Source: Bacteroidia bacterium | GTDB taxonomy: Bacteria; Bacteroidota; Bacteroidia; Flavobacteriales_E; Vicingaceae | Length of the DNA stretch: 60,490 nucleotides | Reading direction: 5' to 3' | Assembly (NCBI GenBank): GCA_030426475.1 | Contig: JAUHYR010000004.1 | Coordinates: forward strand, 1 to 60,490 | Shown here: one piece after another, positions 45,645 to 58,922 of the stretch | Layout: the number at the start of each line of letters is the position of its first letter | Numbering within the stretch: position 1 is the stretch's first letter | Made by a program: the position numbers and the translations under genes | Notes under the pieces: model-generated | The model's database searches: none | Seen by the model: only the letters and a program-made list of their open reading frames with translations | Told to the model about the DNA's origin: nothing

Positions 45645-46712
45645 TTATGCAATAGTGATGTTGTTATCTAAATAAACATCCTGTATTGCGTTTAGTAGTT
45701 CAATTCCTTCTTTCATTGGTTTTTGGAAGGCTTTTCTTCCGGAAATTAATCCATGACCTCCGGCTCTTTTGTTAATAACAGCCGTTGTAACAGCTTCTGA
45801 TAAGTCTGAAGCTCCTGCTGAAGCACCACCTGAATTAATCAATCCGTTTCTACCCATATAGCAATTTGCTACTTGGTAGCGACAAAGGTCAATTGGATTG
45901 TCTGTTGTTAATTCGGTATATACCTTTTCATGTGTTTTTCCAAACTTAATTGCCTTATATCCGCCATTTAATGTTGGAAGCTTTTGTTTAATTATATCCG
46001 CCTGAATGGTAACACCAATGTGATTAGCTTGAGCAGTAATATCAGTAGCTGTATGATAATCTACTCCGTCTTTTTTGAAATCATTATTTCTTAGGTAACA
46101 CCATAAAATAGTAGCCATACCCAATTCATGAGCTCTTTCAAATGCCTGAGAAATTTCTATAATTTGCCTTTCGCTTTCAGGTGAACCGAAGTAAATTGTT
46201 GCGCCAACAGCAGCAGCGCCCATATTCCATGCTTCTTCTACACTTCCGAATAAGATTTGATTGAACGTATTTGGATAAGACAAAAACTCGTTGTGATTAA
46301 TTTTAACTATAAATGGAATTTTGTGTGCATATTTTCTTGAGCAGGCAGCTAAAACACCATAGGTAGAAGCGACTGCATTACAACCGCCTTCAATGGCTAA
46401 TTTTACAATGTTTTCAGGGTCAAAGTAAATTGGATTGGGCGCAAAAGAAGCTCCGGCTGAATGTTCAATCCCTTGGTCAACAGGAAGAATAGAAACATAA
46501 CCTGTACCTGATAATCTACCATGATTGTATATTGCTTCAAGGTTTCTAAGTACTTGCGAGCTACGATTAGAGTCTTTAAAGCATCTATCAACAAAATCGG
46601 CACCGGGTAGATGAATTTGCTCTTTTGTAATGGTTTTACATTCGTGAGACAATAGGTTTTGAGCCTCATTGCCAATCAGTTCTTCTATTTTTGAAAGTGT
46701 TGTTGTTGCCAT
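45645..46712 (-). CDS. fbaB: Fructose-bisphosphate aldolase class I (DhnA type)
   Basis: 355 residues of the DhnA-type class I aldolase family, which forms a Schiff base with the substrate and splits fructose 1,6-bisphosphate in glycolysis or works in reverse. Markers are [58 protein letters not shown] and [15 protein letters not shown]. The ATG at 46712 is preferred to an upstream TTG at 46733, because that TTG is part of the promoter box TATCTTTG (46738-46731, minus strand). Confidence 0.93.
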   Translation of the reverse strand: MATTTLSKIEELIGNEAQNLLSHECKTITKEQIHLPGADFVDRCFKDSNRSSQVLRNLEAIYNHGRLSGTGYVSILPVDQGIEHSAGASFAPNPIYFDPENIVKLAIEGGCNAVASTYGVLAACSRKYAHKIPFIVKINHNEFLSYPNTFNQILFGSVEEAWNMGAAAVGATIYFGSPESERQIIEISQAFERAHELGMATILWCYLRNNDFKKDGVDYHTATDITAQANHIGVTIQADIIKQKLPTLNGGYKAIKFGKTHEKVYTELTTDNPIDLCRYQVANCYMGRNGLINSGGASAGASDLSEAVTTAVINKRAGGHGLISGRKAFQKPMKEGIELLNAIQDVYLDNNITIA

Positions 46713-46803
46713 AATTTTATATAGGGATGGCAAAGATAATAATTTAGAATTCAGAACAGATATTTTACAATTGAGAATTCTATTATTGCTTAATTAAGTG
46801 AGA

Positions 46804-46917
46804 TTAAAAAATAAAGAAGGAAGCTATAATGAAGATTACAATCATTATAATATAGTGCCAAAAATCTACAAAGTAGGGGAAGTATTTTTTGTATGTTTCT
46901 TTAAGATTAGTAAGCAT
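46804..46917 (-). CDS. 37-residue membrane peptide downstream of tamL
   Basis: ATG at 46917 to TAA at 46806-46804. The product is a soluble N-terminus (MLTNLKETYKKYFPYFVDFW) followed by one strong transmembrane helix (HYIIMIVIFIIASFFIF) that ends at the C-terminus. It begins 13 bases after the tamL stop, in the same direction. Length, helix and spacing look like a real small membrane protein, but conservation is untested. Confidence 0.5.
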   Translation of the reverse strand: MLTNLKETYKKYFPYFVDFWHYIIMIVIFIIASFFIF

Positions 46918-46930
46918 AGTGTAAAGATAA

Positions 46931-51435
<4,505 letters not shown>

Positions 51436-51447
51436 TCAGAATACAAT

Positions 51448-52401
51448 CTATTTTTTATGTCCTAAAAACAACTTTCTAGTTAATGATGTTTTTAAAAAGA
51501 CCTGATGGAGTAAGACTGCAATTAGTATAGCAATTAAAACTCTAAATGGACGATTATGCGTAAGGTAATTATAAACAGTAATTTGTATTGCTTGGTGTAC
51601 GAACATAATAGTTAATGATGATTTACCTAGCAACTTGATATAGTTGCTAGCGGTTTTATAATATGATATTTTCTTTGCAAAAAGCATAATTAAAAATATT
51701 ATTGAAAGCCCTCCTAATAAACTGATTATAGGCATTCCATAATTAACATATTTCATGTTTACTCTAAAGTCTTCAAATGCAAAAAGTAAAAATACTGAAA
51801 CAATGGAGACTATTATTAGCAAAAATAGTGGTGGAAAATATTTTTTTTGACGAATAATATATCCCACATAAAAAAAAGGAAGTGAAGCAAACACTACATC
51901 AAAAGCAAGAGGAATCATATATTGTGAAAAAAAATAAGAGTCAAGGTATGCAATTACTAATGAAATAATAATAACAATGTTAATTTTCTTTTCAGAGAAT
52001 GTTTTAATTAAGTAACAGGCAATTTGTTGTGTGAAAAATAAACAGGTGATAAACCAAAAAACTCCAGTTTCATTCACGAGAGCTCTTCCACCAAAAATGG
52101 GTTTAACAATATATTTGATTAGTTCATTTTGATTGTTTGGGAACTCTGTAAATGTTAGATAAAGGATTACCAAATAAATACTATATGGAACTAGTAATTG
52201 TTTGACCTTGTCTTTAAAGTAGCTGGTTTGATTTTTATTTTTTTTAAAAAGAAAGCCTGAAATGAAAAAGAATAAAGGCATATGGAAAAGGAAAATAAAT
52301 TTACTTATGAACCCACTATAAACGTGTCCAATAACTACTAAAATAATTCCTATTCCCTTTAGGATGTCAACCCAATCAATATTATTGAGTTTATTTTGCA
52401 T
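51448..52401 (-). CDS. Acyltransferase family 3 membrane protein
   Basis: 317 residues with about ten membrane helices. The opening WVDILKGIGIILVVIGHVYSGF has the family's conserved His, and FLFHMPLFFFISGFLFKK and LTIMFVHQAIQ follow. These proteins O-acetylate or otherwise acylate cell-surface sugars. I start it at the ATG at 52401: the longer frame to 52647 only mirrors the start of the sulP gene on the other strand. The gene is bracketed by a 26-bp direct repeat, which suggests insertion between ligA and sulP. It is more AT-rich than its neighbours by eye. Confidence 0.88.
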   Translation of the reverse strand: MQNKLNNIDWVDILKGIGIILVVIGHVYSGFISKFIFLFHMPLFFFISGFLFKKNKNQTSYFKDKVKQLLVPYSIYLVILYLTFTEFPNNQNELIKYIVKPIFGGRALVNETGVFWFITCLFFTQQIACYLIKTFSEKKINIVIIISLVIAYLDSYFFSQYMIPLAFDVVFASLPFFYVGYIIRQKKYFPPLFLLIIVSIVSVFLLFAFEDFRVNMKYVNYGMPIISLLGGLSIIFLIMLFAKKISYYKTASNYIKLLGKSSLTIMFVHQAIQITVYNYLTHNRPFRVLIAILIAVLLHQVFLKTSLTRKLFLGHKK

Positions 52402-52420
52402 GCTATTTTTTTGAATCACT

Positions 52421-52446
52421 GCAAAGATAAGATTTGGAAGGGAAGA
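52421..52446. repeat. 26-bp direct repeat, copy 2 (acyltransferase and sulP upstream region)
   Basis: Second copy of the 51380-51405 sequence. Here the minus-strand TATCTTTG box faces the acyltransferase, while the TTTG inside the repeat serves as the -33 element of the plus-strand sulP promoter. Confidence 0.85.
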
Positions 52447-52463
52447 TAAAACCTTTAGCTTTG
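52433..52463 (+). promoter_or_regulatory. Predicted sulP promoter
   Basis: TTTG (52433-52436), exactly 19 bases, then TAGCTTTG (52456-52463): a full match to the Bacteroidota consensus. The start codon lies 23 bases downstream. Confidence 0.7.
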
Positions 52464-52486
52464 CGCCCCTTAAAAATGCTGGAAGA

Positions 52487-54070
52487 ATGAATTTTATTTT
52501 AAAGCGAAGAGCAAACGCAAAAAATGATGTCTTGAGTGGGTTGACTGTTGCTTTAGCATTAGTGCCAGAAGCGGTTGCTTTTGCCTTTGTGGCTGGAGTT
52601 GACCCATTAGTAGGATTGTATGCTGCTTTTATGATTGGTTTAATCACATCTGTTTTTGGCGGAAGACCGGGAATGATTAGTGGAGCAACGGGTGCATTAG
52701 CTGTGGTTATGGTAAGCCTGGTGGCTGAAGGAAATGCTATGGGGCAAGAAGGAGAGGAGTTAGGTCTTTATTATCTTTTTGCTACCGTTATTTTAATGGG
52801 GGTTATACAAATGTTGGCAGGTGTATTTAAGCTTGGAAAGTTTGTACGGTTAATTCCTCATCCGGTAATGATGGGATTTGTAAACGGTCTGGCAATTGTA
52901 ATTTTCTTGTCTCAACTCGGAATGTTTAAGGAGGTGATTGACGGTGAAAAAGTTTGGATGCAAGGAGCAGAACTTTTTATTATGCTAGGCTTAGTAGGAC
53001 TAACCATGCTAATTATGTTTGGCTTGCCTAAGCTAAGTAAAAAACTGCCCGAAGCCTTAATAGCTATTTTAGTAGTATCTGCCATTGTTATTTTTGGAAA
53101 TTTAGATGTAGCAACGGTAGGGAGTTTTATTAGAGATGGAGGAGGAGAAGGTTTGAAAGGTGGACTGCCTCAATTTCAGTTTGATATTTTTAATAAAATT
53201 CCCATGAACTGGGAAACTTTAAAATTTATTTTCCCTTATGCGCTTATTCTAGCAGCAATAGGTTTAATTGAATCTTTGATGACTTTAAATTTGGTAGATG
53301 AGCTCACAGAGACAAGAGGGAATTCAAACAGAGAGTGCTTGGCACAGGGCGGAGCGAACATTGTAACGGGTTTGTTTGGCGGAATGGGTGGTTGTGCCAT
53401 GATAGGACAATCAATCATTAATATTAAAAGTGGTGGTAGAACAAGACTTTCGGGAATTACGGCTGCCTTAGCTTTATTGGTTTTTATCTTGTTTGCATCA
53501 GGTTTAATTGAGCAAGTGCCAATTGCAGCCTTAGTAGGAGTGATGTTTATGGTGGTAATTGGAACGTTTGCCTGGAGTAGTTTTAGAATATTACATAAAA
53601 TACCGGTTAGTGATGTAGTGGTGTTAATAGCCGTTTCTTCATTAACCGTAATTTTTGATCTGGCCATTGCGGTTATTTCAGGTGTAATAATAAGCGCATT
53701 GGTTTTTTCCTGGGAAAATGCCAAACGTATTCGTGCAAGGAAACATGTAAAAGAAGACGGCACAAAAGTGTATGAAATTTTTGGGCCGTTATTTTTTGGA
53801 AGCATACAAGCATTTAACAGCAAGTTTGATGTAAATAATGACCCTGAAAATGTAGAAATTGATTTTTTGGAATCAAGAGTTTCCGACCATTCTGCTTTGG
53901 AAGTATTGTTTAATTTAGTAGAACGCTATAATGCCAAAGGAAAAAATATTCGCATCAAACACCTGAGTGATGAATGTCAGCGATTAATGGTAAAAGCATC
54001 GCCTACTTTAGCAAATGTAATTGAGAAAAGCGAAGATGACCCGGAATATCATGTAATGGCAAAAGCCTAG
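52487..54070 (+). CDS. SulP family inorganic anion transporter with STAS domain
   Basis: 527 residues. The membrane part (about 10-410) has the SulP signatures LSGLTVALALVPEAVAFAFVAGVDPLVGLYAAF, GRPGMISGATGALAVV and NSNRECLAQGGANIVTGLFGGMGGC, followed by a C-terminal STAS domain (about 425-527). Family members carry sulfate, bicarbonate or other anions, often with sodium or protons; which one is carried here is not visible. Its stop overlaps the convergent miaE stop (CTAG shared by both). Confidence 0.92.
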   Translation: MNFILKRRANAKNDVLSGLTVALALVPEAVAFAFVAGVDPLVGLYAAFMIGLITSVFGGRPGMISGATGALAVVMVSLVAEGNAMGQEGEELGLYYLFATVILMGVIQMLAGVFKLGKFVRLIPHPVMMGFVNGLAIVIFLSQLGMFKEVIDGEKVWMQGAELFIMLGLVGLTMLIMFGLPKLSKKLPEALIAILVVSAIVIFGNLDVATVGSFIRDGGGEGLKGGLPQFQFDIFNKIPMNWETLKFIFPYALILAAIGLIESLMTLNLVDELTETRGNSNRECLAQGGANIVTGLFGGMGGCAMIGQSIINIKSGGRTRLSGITAALALLVFILFASGLIEQVPIAALVGVMFMVVIGTFAWSSFRILHKIPVSDVVVLIAVSSLTVIFDLAIAVISGVIISALVFSWENAKRIRARKHVKEDGTKVYEIFGPLFFGSIQAFNSKFDVNNDPENVEIDFLESRVSDHSALEVLFNLVERYNAKGKNIRIKHLSDECQRLMVKASPTLANVIEKSEDDPEYHVMAKA

Positions 54071-54648
54071 CCGTGAATGGTTTCTTTTTTTCCGTATTTC
54101 TGAATGATTTTTCCTTCGTATTCTAAAAACTCTTTCCAGCGCTTATCTACATCTACACGCTCGGAATACTTTTTAGCCAACTTTATAAATAAGGTATAAT
54201 GATTAGCTTCCGATATCATTAATTCATGGTACCATTTAGCCAACTCAGGGTCATTAATGTTTTCTGATAAAACTTTAAAACGCTCACAGCTTCTAGCCTC
54301 TATCATGGCAGCAAAAAGCAAACGCTCAACTAAAGCGGTATTTCTATCTCCATCTCTTTGAATAAAGTTGAGTAAATCATGTATGTAATCATCTCTTCTT
54401 TCTTTTCCTAACTTTAAATTGCGTTCAGCCAGCTTATCTAGCACTTGTTCAAAATGCTCTAGTTCTTCACGAGCAAGCTCCGACATTTCTCTCACAATTT
54501 CAGGATAATCACAGCTTTTTACCATAATGGTTATGGCATTAGAAGCGGCTTTTTGCTCACAATACGCATGGTCGGTAAGAATTTCTTCAATATTCTTTTC
54601 CGCAATGTTTACCCATCTGGGGTCCGTTGGAAGTTTTAGTTTTAGCAT
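54067..54648 (-). CDS. miaE: tRNA-(ms2io6A37) hydroxylase family protein (MiaE-like)
   Basis: 193 residues of the ferritin-like di-iron fold. The iron ligands are visible in the first Glu region (EEILTDHAYCEQKAAS), REELEHFEQVLDKL, EARSCERF and SEANHYTLF. MiaE hydroxylates the isopentenyl group of ms2i6A at position 37 of some tRNAs. The start follows directly on the stop of the upstream lipoprotein gene (TAAATG), so the two are cotranscribed. Confidence 0.9.
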   Translation of the reverse strand: MLKLKLPTDPRWVNIAEKNIEEILTDHAYCEQKAASNAITIMVKSCDYPEIVREMSELAREELEHFEQVLDKLAERNLKLGKERRDDYIHDLLNFIQRDGDRNTALVERLLFAAMIEARSCERFKVLSENINDPELAKWYHELMISEANHYTLFIKLAKKYSERVDVDKRWKEFLEYEGKIIQKYGKKETIHG

Positions 54649-55653
54649 TTATTTCCCTTTGAGTATATAATATTTTTTATAAAAATTATTGTTCTGATCA
54701 TAAGGCCCATTAACTCCAATAAAATAATTTGAACCAATAAAATTGATTTCACCAATATCTAATATGTGTTGACATTCTGTTGTCCAGCTAGAACCGGCAT
54801 CAGTCGAGAAAATCACTTCATTTTTTAATGTTGTGGCATAAATAGTACTTATGTCTTTATAAACAACACTCCTAAGTTCACTAGAGTAAATAATATTCCA
54901 AGTCAAACCTCCATCAGAGGTTTTAAGTAATTTTTTTCCATGAATAACTCCATTTTTAGAATCCATAAAATAAACTTTCTTTAAATCAAAGCTACTTTGA
55001 TATATTGTATCCCATTTTAATCCAGAATTTATTGTTTTAAGACAATGATTGTTTGTAATTAAAAACCCAGTGCTGTCGTCAATGAATTTGATGTCTTTTA
55101 TATCAAAATTAATTAGGTTACTATCAATTTTCCATGTATTACCTCCATCAAATGTTTCAATTAAGCCATTTTCAACAGTTATATAACCGTGCAATGAATT
55201 GTGAAAATAAATAGGGGTTTCATATTTAGGTATACCTCCACAACCAACACTTTTCCATGTAGTACCAGCATCACAAGAAAATCTTAAGCTACAACCAGCT
55301 GCACCTTGAAAATAGGCTATAACCGTATCTCCCTTTAAGGCGAAAATATTTGTGGGCAGTTCAATATATCCTGCGCCATTGGCTATTTGATTGAAAGTTA
55401 CTCCATAATCCTTTGAATTAAAAATACTAGCAGTAATTGTAGTTCCAGAATATTTATTAAAAATAAAATATAGGTTACTTGAATTTCCAATAATTGAATA
55501 TGTTGAATACGAATAATAACCACCACTAGGCCATTCAAAATATTGCTTGATTTCCCAATTTGGACAGGGAGTAGTAGCAGCCGATTTATCTTTTTTACAC
55601 CCAAACAAAACCGGTAGTAGTAACAAAAATGTAAAAAAGTAGTAGATTTTCAT
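54649..55653 (-). CDS. Lipoprotein with BNR/YCF48-like propeller repeats
   Basis: 334 residues. The signal MKIYYFFTFLLLLPVLFGC places the lipidated Cys at residue 19. Repeats with the Asp-box-like pattern (SCDAGTTWKSV, TFDGGNTWKIDS, TINSGLKWDTI, KTSDGGLTWNII, STDAGSSWTTE) occur about every 35-45 residues and point to a beta propeller. Such proteins in Bacteroidota are surface or periplasmic with mostly unknown roles. It is encoded directly before miaE. Confidence 0.82.
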   Translation of the reverse strand: MKIYYFFTFLLLLPVLFGCKKDKSAATTPCPNWEIKQYFEWPSGGYYSYSTYSIIGNSSNLYFIFNKYSGTTITASIFNSKDYGVTFNQIANGAGYIELPTNIFALKGDTVIAYFQGAAGCSLRFSCDAGTTWKSVGCGGIPKYETPIYFHNSLHGYITVENGLIETFDGGNTWKIDSNLINFDIKDIKFIDDSTGFLITNNHCLKTINSGLKWDTIYQSSFDLKKVYFMDSKNGVIHGKKLLKTSDGGLTWNIIYSSELRSVVYKDISTIYATTLKNEVIFSTDAGSSWTTECQHILDIGEINFIGSNYFIGVNGPYDQNNNFYKKYYILKGK

Positions 55654-55707
55654 TTTCCAAAATTAACGAAAAAGAGTTTCATTGTTAGAAAATAATGACA
55701 TATAAAT

Positions 55708-56385
55708 TTAGTTAATGGAGTGCTTAATATTCAACCAAAACACATGGGTTGTGGTGTTTGAAGAAGTTTGGTAGTTATATACCATTGAAAAAACTAACTT
55801 TTTACTAAATTTCATTTCAGGACCAATTAAAAAACGGTTTTGTTCATAAACTTTATTTGCGCTTGGGTTAAAAAAGAATTCATTTCCAAGCAATAGGTTT
55901 AGTTTTTTTTCTTCGTTAAAGTTTATTAGTTCTGCTTCTACTAATAATCTGTATCGAAATCTAAAGTTAAAATCGGTTTGTTTTGGAAAATAACTTTTTT
56001 TGCTACTTGAAAAAAATCTTTCTTCTACTCTAATTCTATGGTTTAGGGTAAAAAACTTAAGCTTGTTTTTTAGGTTAAATTCTTGGTGTGGTCTGAATTC
56101 GTTGCGTATTAAATCATTGTTGTTTACTTGCCCTGCATAGGCAAAACCCACTGCAACGGATATGTTTTCAGTAAATTCTTTTGCAACAGTACTTCTAACT
56201 AAATAAAGCACAAAATGTGAAAACGTATTTTGAAATCTAATGTTAGCGTCAGAGTTAATGACAAAATCATTTTTTAGTTTTACTTGATTTGAGTATTGTA
56301 TCCATTGTTGGTCAGTAACAAACTGGGAGTTTGCTACTAGAGAAATAGCCAACAAGAAAAAAGTTAAAGCTGTTTTGTAAATCAT
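55708..56385 (-). CDS. DUF2490 family exported beta-barrel-like protein, coupled to thiH
   Basis: 225 residues with a signal peptide ending VANSQF (about residue 21). The mature protein is a run of amphipathic beta strands (KNDFVINSDANIRFQNTFSHF, RYRLLVEAELINF, KLVFSMVYNYQTSS) characteristic of DUF2490 proteins, probably a small outer-membrane barrel. Its ATG follows the thiH stop without a gap (TAAATG), so it belongs to the thiamine operon. A link to uptake or release of a thiamine precursor is only inference from position. Confidence 0.78.
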   Translation of the reverse strand: MIYKTALTFFLLAISLVANSQFVTDQQWIQYSNQVKLKNDFVINSDANIRFQNTFSHFVLYLVRSTVAKEFTENISVAVGFAYAGQVNNNDLIRNEFRPHQEFNLKNKLKFFTLNHRIRVEERFFSSSKKSYFPKQTDFNFRFRYRLLVEAELINFNEEKKLNLLLGNEFFFNPSANKVYEQNRFLIGPEMKFSKKLVFSMVYNYQTSSNTTTHVFWLNIKHSIN

Positions 56386-57501
56386 TTACTGCAACACTTT
56401 ATCCCAATCTTTAAAAACGGGTTCGTAGCCTTGTTGTTTAATAATATTAGCAAATTCTTCGGTAGAGCGTTTATCATCAATTTCAAACTGCTCTAAAGCT
56501 TCTTTTGGTTTGTTATAACCACCTGGTTCGGTTTTAGAATCTGCGCTAATGGAGGTAATTCCTAACTTAATAATATTGTTTCTAAAATTTTCTGATTCTC
56601 TGGTACTCATGCTTAGCTCCAGCTCCTGATTAAAAATTCGGTATGCACAAATAAGTTGTACCAATTGTTTATCAGTTATCACTGATTTTAATTTGGTTCC
56701 ACCGGCATGTGGTCGCAATCTCGGAAATGAAATAGAATAACGGGTTTGCCAAAATTTCTTTTCTAAATAGTTTAGGTGTGCAGCACAAAAAAAGGAATCG
56801 GTACGCCAGTCTTCCAAACCAATCAAAATTCCCAAACCCATTTTATGAATTCCTGCTTTACCCAATCTTTCAGGGGTTTCTAGTCGGTATTCGTAATTTG
56901 ATTTTTTTCCTTTAGGATGATGAATCTTGTAATTTTCTTTGTGATAAGTTTCTTGATAAACCAAAACGGCATGTAAGCCTTCCTCTACTAAAGTCTGATA
57001 TTCTTCTGTTTCTATAGGTTGAACTTCAATAGATATTTGTGAAAAATAGGGTTTAATTAATCGAATGGCATTTTTTAAATAATCAACTCCCACTGTTTTG
57101 TTGGCTTCACCGGTAACTAATAAAACATGGTCGTAGCCCAATTTTTTAATGGCTTTTGCTTCTTCAATAATTTCATTGTCAGTTAGGGTTTTTCTTGGAA
57201 TTTTTACATCCAGACTAAAGCCACAGTAAGTGCAAATATTTTGGCATTCATTGCTTAAATAAAACGGAATATACATTTGAATAGTGTTGCCAAATCGTTC
57301 TTTGGTGAGGTATTGGCTTTTTTGTGCCATTTCTTCCAAGTAGTTTTCGGCAGCAGGAGAGAGGAGTGCTTTAAAGTCTTCTAATGTTGGAGTGAGGTTG
57401 TTTAAGGCAGCTTCAACATCAGTTGATGTTTTGGAGTAGATGGAACGAGTTATTTCTTCCCAGTCAAATTGTTTAGCTATATCGGAAAAGTTGGTGTTCA
57501 T
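56386..57501 (-). CDS. thiH: 2-iminoacetate synthase (tyrosine lyase)
   Basis: 371 residues. A radical-SAM enzyme that splits tyrosine to dehydroglycine and p-cresol and so supplies the glycine-derived part of the thiazole. The iron-sulfur motif CX3CX2C is present in NECQNICTYCGFSLD. Further family signatures are LVTGEANKTVGVDYL, VYQETYHKENYKIHHPKGKK, LGILIGLEDWRTDS and SISFPRLRPHAG. It overlaps neither neighbour but abuts both, between thiG and the DUF2490 gene. Confidence 0.96.
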   Translation of the reverse strand: MNTNFSDIAKQFDWEEITRSIYSKTSTDVEAALNNLTPTLEDFKALLSPAAENYLEEMAQKSQYLTKERFGNTIQMYIPFYLSNECQNICTYCGFSLDVKIPRKTLTDNEIIEEAKAIKKLGYDHVLLVTGEANKTVGVDYLKNAIRLIKPYFSQISIEVQPIETEEYQTLVEEGLHAVLVYQETYHKENYKIHHPKGKKSNYEYRLETPERLGKAGIHKMGLGILIGLEDWRTDSFFCAAHLNYLEKKFWQTRYSISFPRLRPHAGGTKLKSVITDKQLVQLICAYRIFNQELELSMSTRESENFRNNIIKLGITSISADSKTEPGGYNKPKEALEQFEIDDKRSTEEFANIIKQQGYEPVFKDWDKVLQ

Positions 57502-58272
57502 TTATGAAAGAAATTGGGTAAGCGGGCTGCTAGCTTCTGCTTTTTCGTTCACTTTTCCCAGCTTTGCTTCGTAGGCCATTCTTCCTGCAATGGTAGCTAA
57601 TTTAAATGCTTCCGCCATTTCTACAGGATTTTGAGAAACTGCAATGGCTGTATTTACCAAAACGGCATCCGCACCAATTTCCATAGCTTGTGCCGCATGC
57701 GATGGACTACCAATTCCGGCATCAATTACCACAGGAATGTTACTTTGTGCAATAATGATTTTAAGCATTGCCAAGGTTTCTAAACCTTTATTGGTGCCAA
57801 TTGGAGAACCCAAAGGCATAACTGCTGCAGTTCCCACATCTTCCAATCGTTTGCAAATTACCGGGTCAGCGTTGATGTAAGGTAAAACAATAAATCCTTT
57901 TTTTACTAATTCTTCCGCAGCTTTTAAAGTTTCAATGGGATCGGGTAAAAGGTATTTTGGGTCTGGGTGAATTTCTAGTTTCAACCAGTTCGTTTCTAAT
58001 GCTTCCCTTGCCAACTCAGCAGCAAAAACAGCTTCTTTAGCGTTTCTTACACCTGAAGTATTAGGAAGTAAATTAATGTGTTCATGATTTAGGTGAGACA
58101 AAATAGTGTCGTTTTCTCCTTCAGTAAGATTTACTCTTTTTAAAGCAACAGTAACCAATTCAGAAGCTGAGGCAAGAATGGATTTTTCCATTAAATCGTA
58201 AGATGAAAACTTACCTGTTCCTAAGAATAATCTTGATTCAAATTCTTTATTTGCGATAACTAACTTTTCCAC
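57502..58272 (-). CDS. thiG: Thiazole synthase
   Basis: 256 residues, the normal length. It forms the thiazole phosphate ring from deoxyxylulose phosphate, dehydroglycine and ThiS thiocarboxylate. Markers are [52 protein letters not shown] with the Schiff-base Lys, [16 protein letters not shown] and [31 protein letters not shown]. No ThiS gene is seen in the window. Confidence 0.97.
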   Translation of the reverse strand: MEKLVIANKEFESRLFLGTGKFSSYDLMEKSILASASELVTVALKRVNLTEGENDTILSHLNHEHINLLPNTSGVRNAKEAVFAAELAREALETNWLKLEIHPDPKYLLPDPIETLKAAEELVKKGFIVLPYINADPVICKRLEDVGTAAVMPLGSPIGTNKGLETLAMLKIIIAQSNIPVVIDAGIGSPSHAAQAMEIGADAVLVNTAIAVSQNPVEMAEAFKLATIAGRMAYEAKLGKVNEKAEASSPLTQFLS

Positions 58273-58301
58273 CTTACAAAGGTAAAGTTAATGAGTGAAG
58301 A

Positions 58302-58922
58302 TTACTGAAATTGTTGAAAAATTTGGCGAATTGTTTCTTTTTTATTTTCCGATTTTGAAATGAGTGAAGAAACAGCAATGCCACTAACTCCTGTTTCCAT
58401 AAGTGGTGGTATGTCTTTTATTTGAATTCCTCCAATGGCATAAACAGGTAATTTGATACCATTCGTTTTAAGTTTGGACATAATATTTCTATAGCCTTCA
58501 ATACCTAAAACTTGAGATAAATTTTCTTTTGTTGTAGTAAATCGAAACGGGCCGAGACCGATATAACTGGCTCCTTGATTATAAGCGTTTACAATATCTT
58601 CATATGTATTTGCTGTTGCACCTACAATTTTATTTTCACCTAATTGTTCTTTAGCCGTTAAAACAGAAAAATCATTTTTCCCCAGATGTACTCCGTCTAA
58701 ATTTAATTCTTTTGCAATATGCAAATAGTCATTTAAAATAAAAGTTACCTTATACCTGTCAGTGATACTTTTTACTTCAAGAGCGGCTTCTCTGATTTCT
58801 TTTTCTGAGTATTTTTTCAAGCGTAGTTGAACCCATTTCACTCCATTTCTAGACGCTTTGGTAATATTAGAGATGTGTTCTTCTATTGAGTTTCCGGAGG
58901 ATATGTATTGCAGCTTTTCCAA
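58302..58922 (-). CDS. thiE: Thiamine phosphate synthase
   Basis: 206 residues. It joins hydroxymethylpyrimidine diphosphate and thiazole phosphate to thiamine phosphate. Motifs are VKWVQLRLKKYSEKE, FILNDYLHIAKELNLDGVHLGKND, SYIGLGPFRFTTTK (phosphate-binding), and the C-terminal VYAIGGIQ and SGIAVSSLI. The start is TTG at 58922, immediately after the thiD stop (TAG TTG GAA AAG). This is the canonical ThiE; a divergent relative is encoded at 59597. Confidence 0.93.
   Translation of the reverse strand: MEKLQYISSGNSIEEHISNITKASRNGVKWVQLRLKKYSEKEIREAALEVKSITDRYKVTFILNDYLHIAKELNLDGVHLGKNDFSVLTAKEQLGENKIVGATANTYEDIVNAYNQGASYIGLGPFRFTTTKENLSQVLGIEGYRNIMSKLKTNGIKLPVYAIGGIQIKDIPPLMETGVSGIAVSSLISKSENKKETIRQIFQQFQ

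Noticed and set aside
52402-52647. 82-residue N-terminal extension of the acyltransferase
   Set aside because: It crosses the predicted sulP promoter and mirrors the sulP start; the acyltransferase family begins at MQNKLNNIDWVDILKG.
53236-53823. 195-codon open frame on the minus strand inside sulP
   Set aside because: It is antisense to a clear SulP transporter; its Thr/Ile/Ala-rich translation mirrors hydrophobic codons of the other strand and has no start signal.
54067-54070. Overlapping stop codons of sulP and miaE (CTAG)
   Set aside because: A neat shared palindromic stop, but such four-base convergent overlaps are common and need no special explanation.
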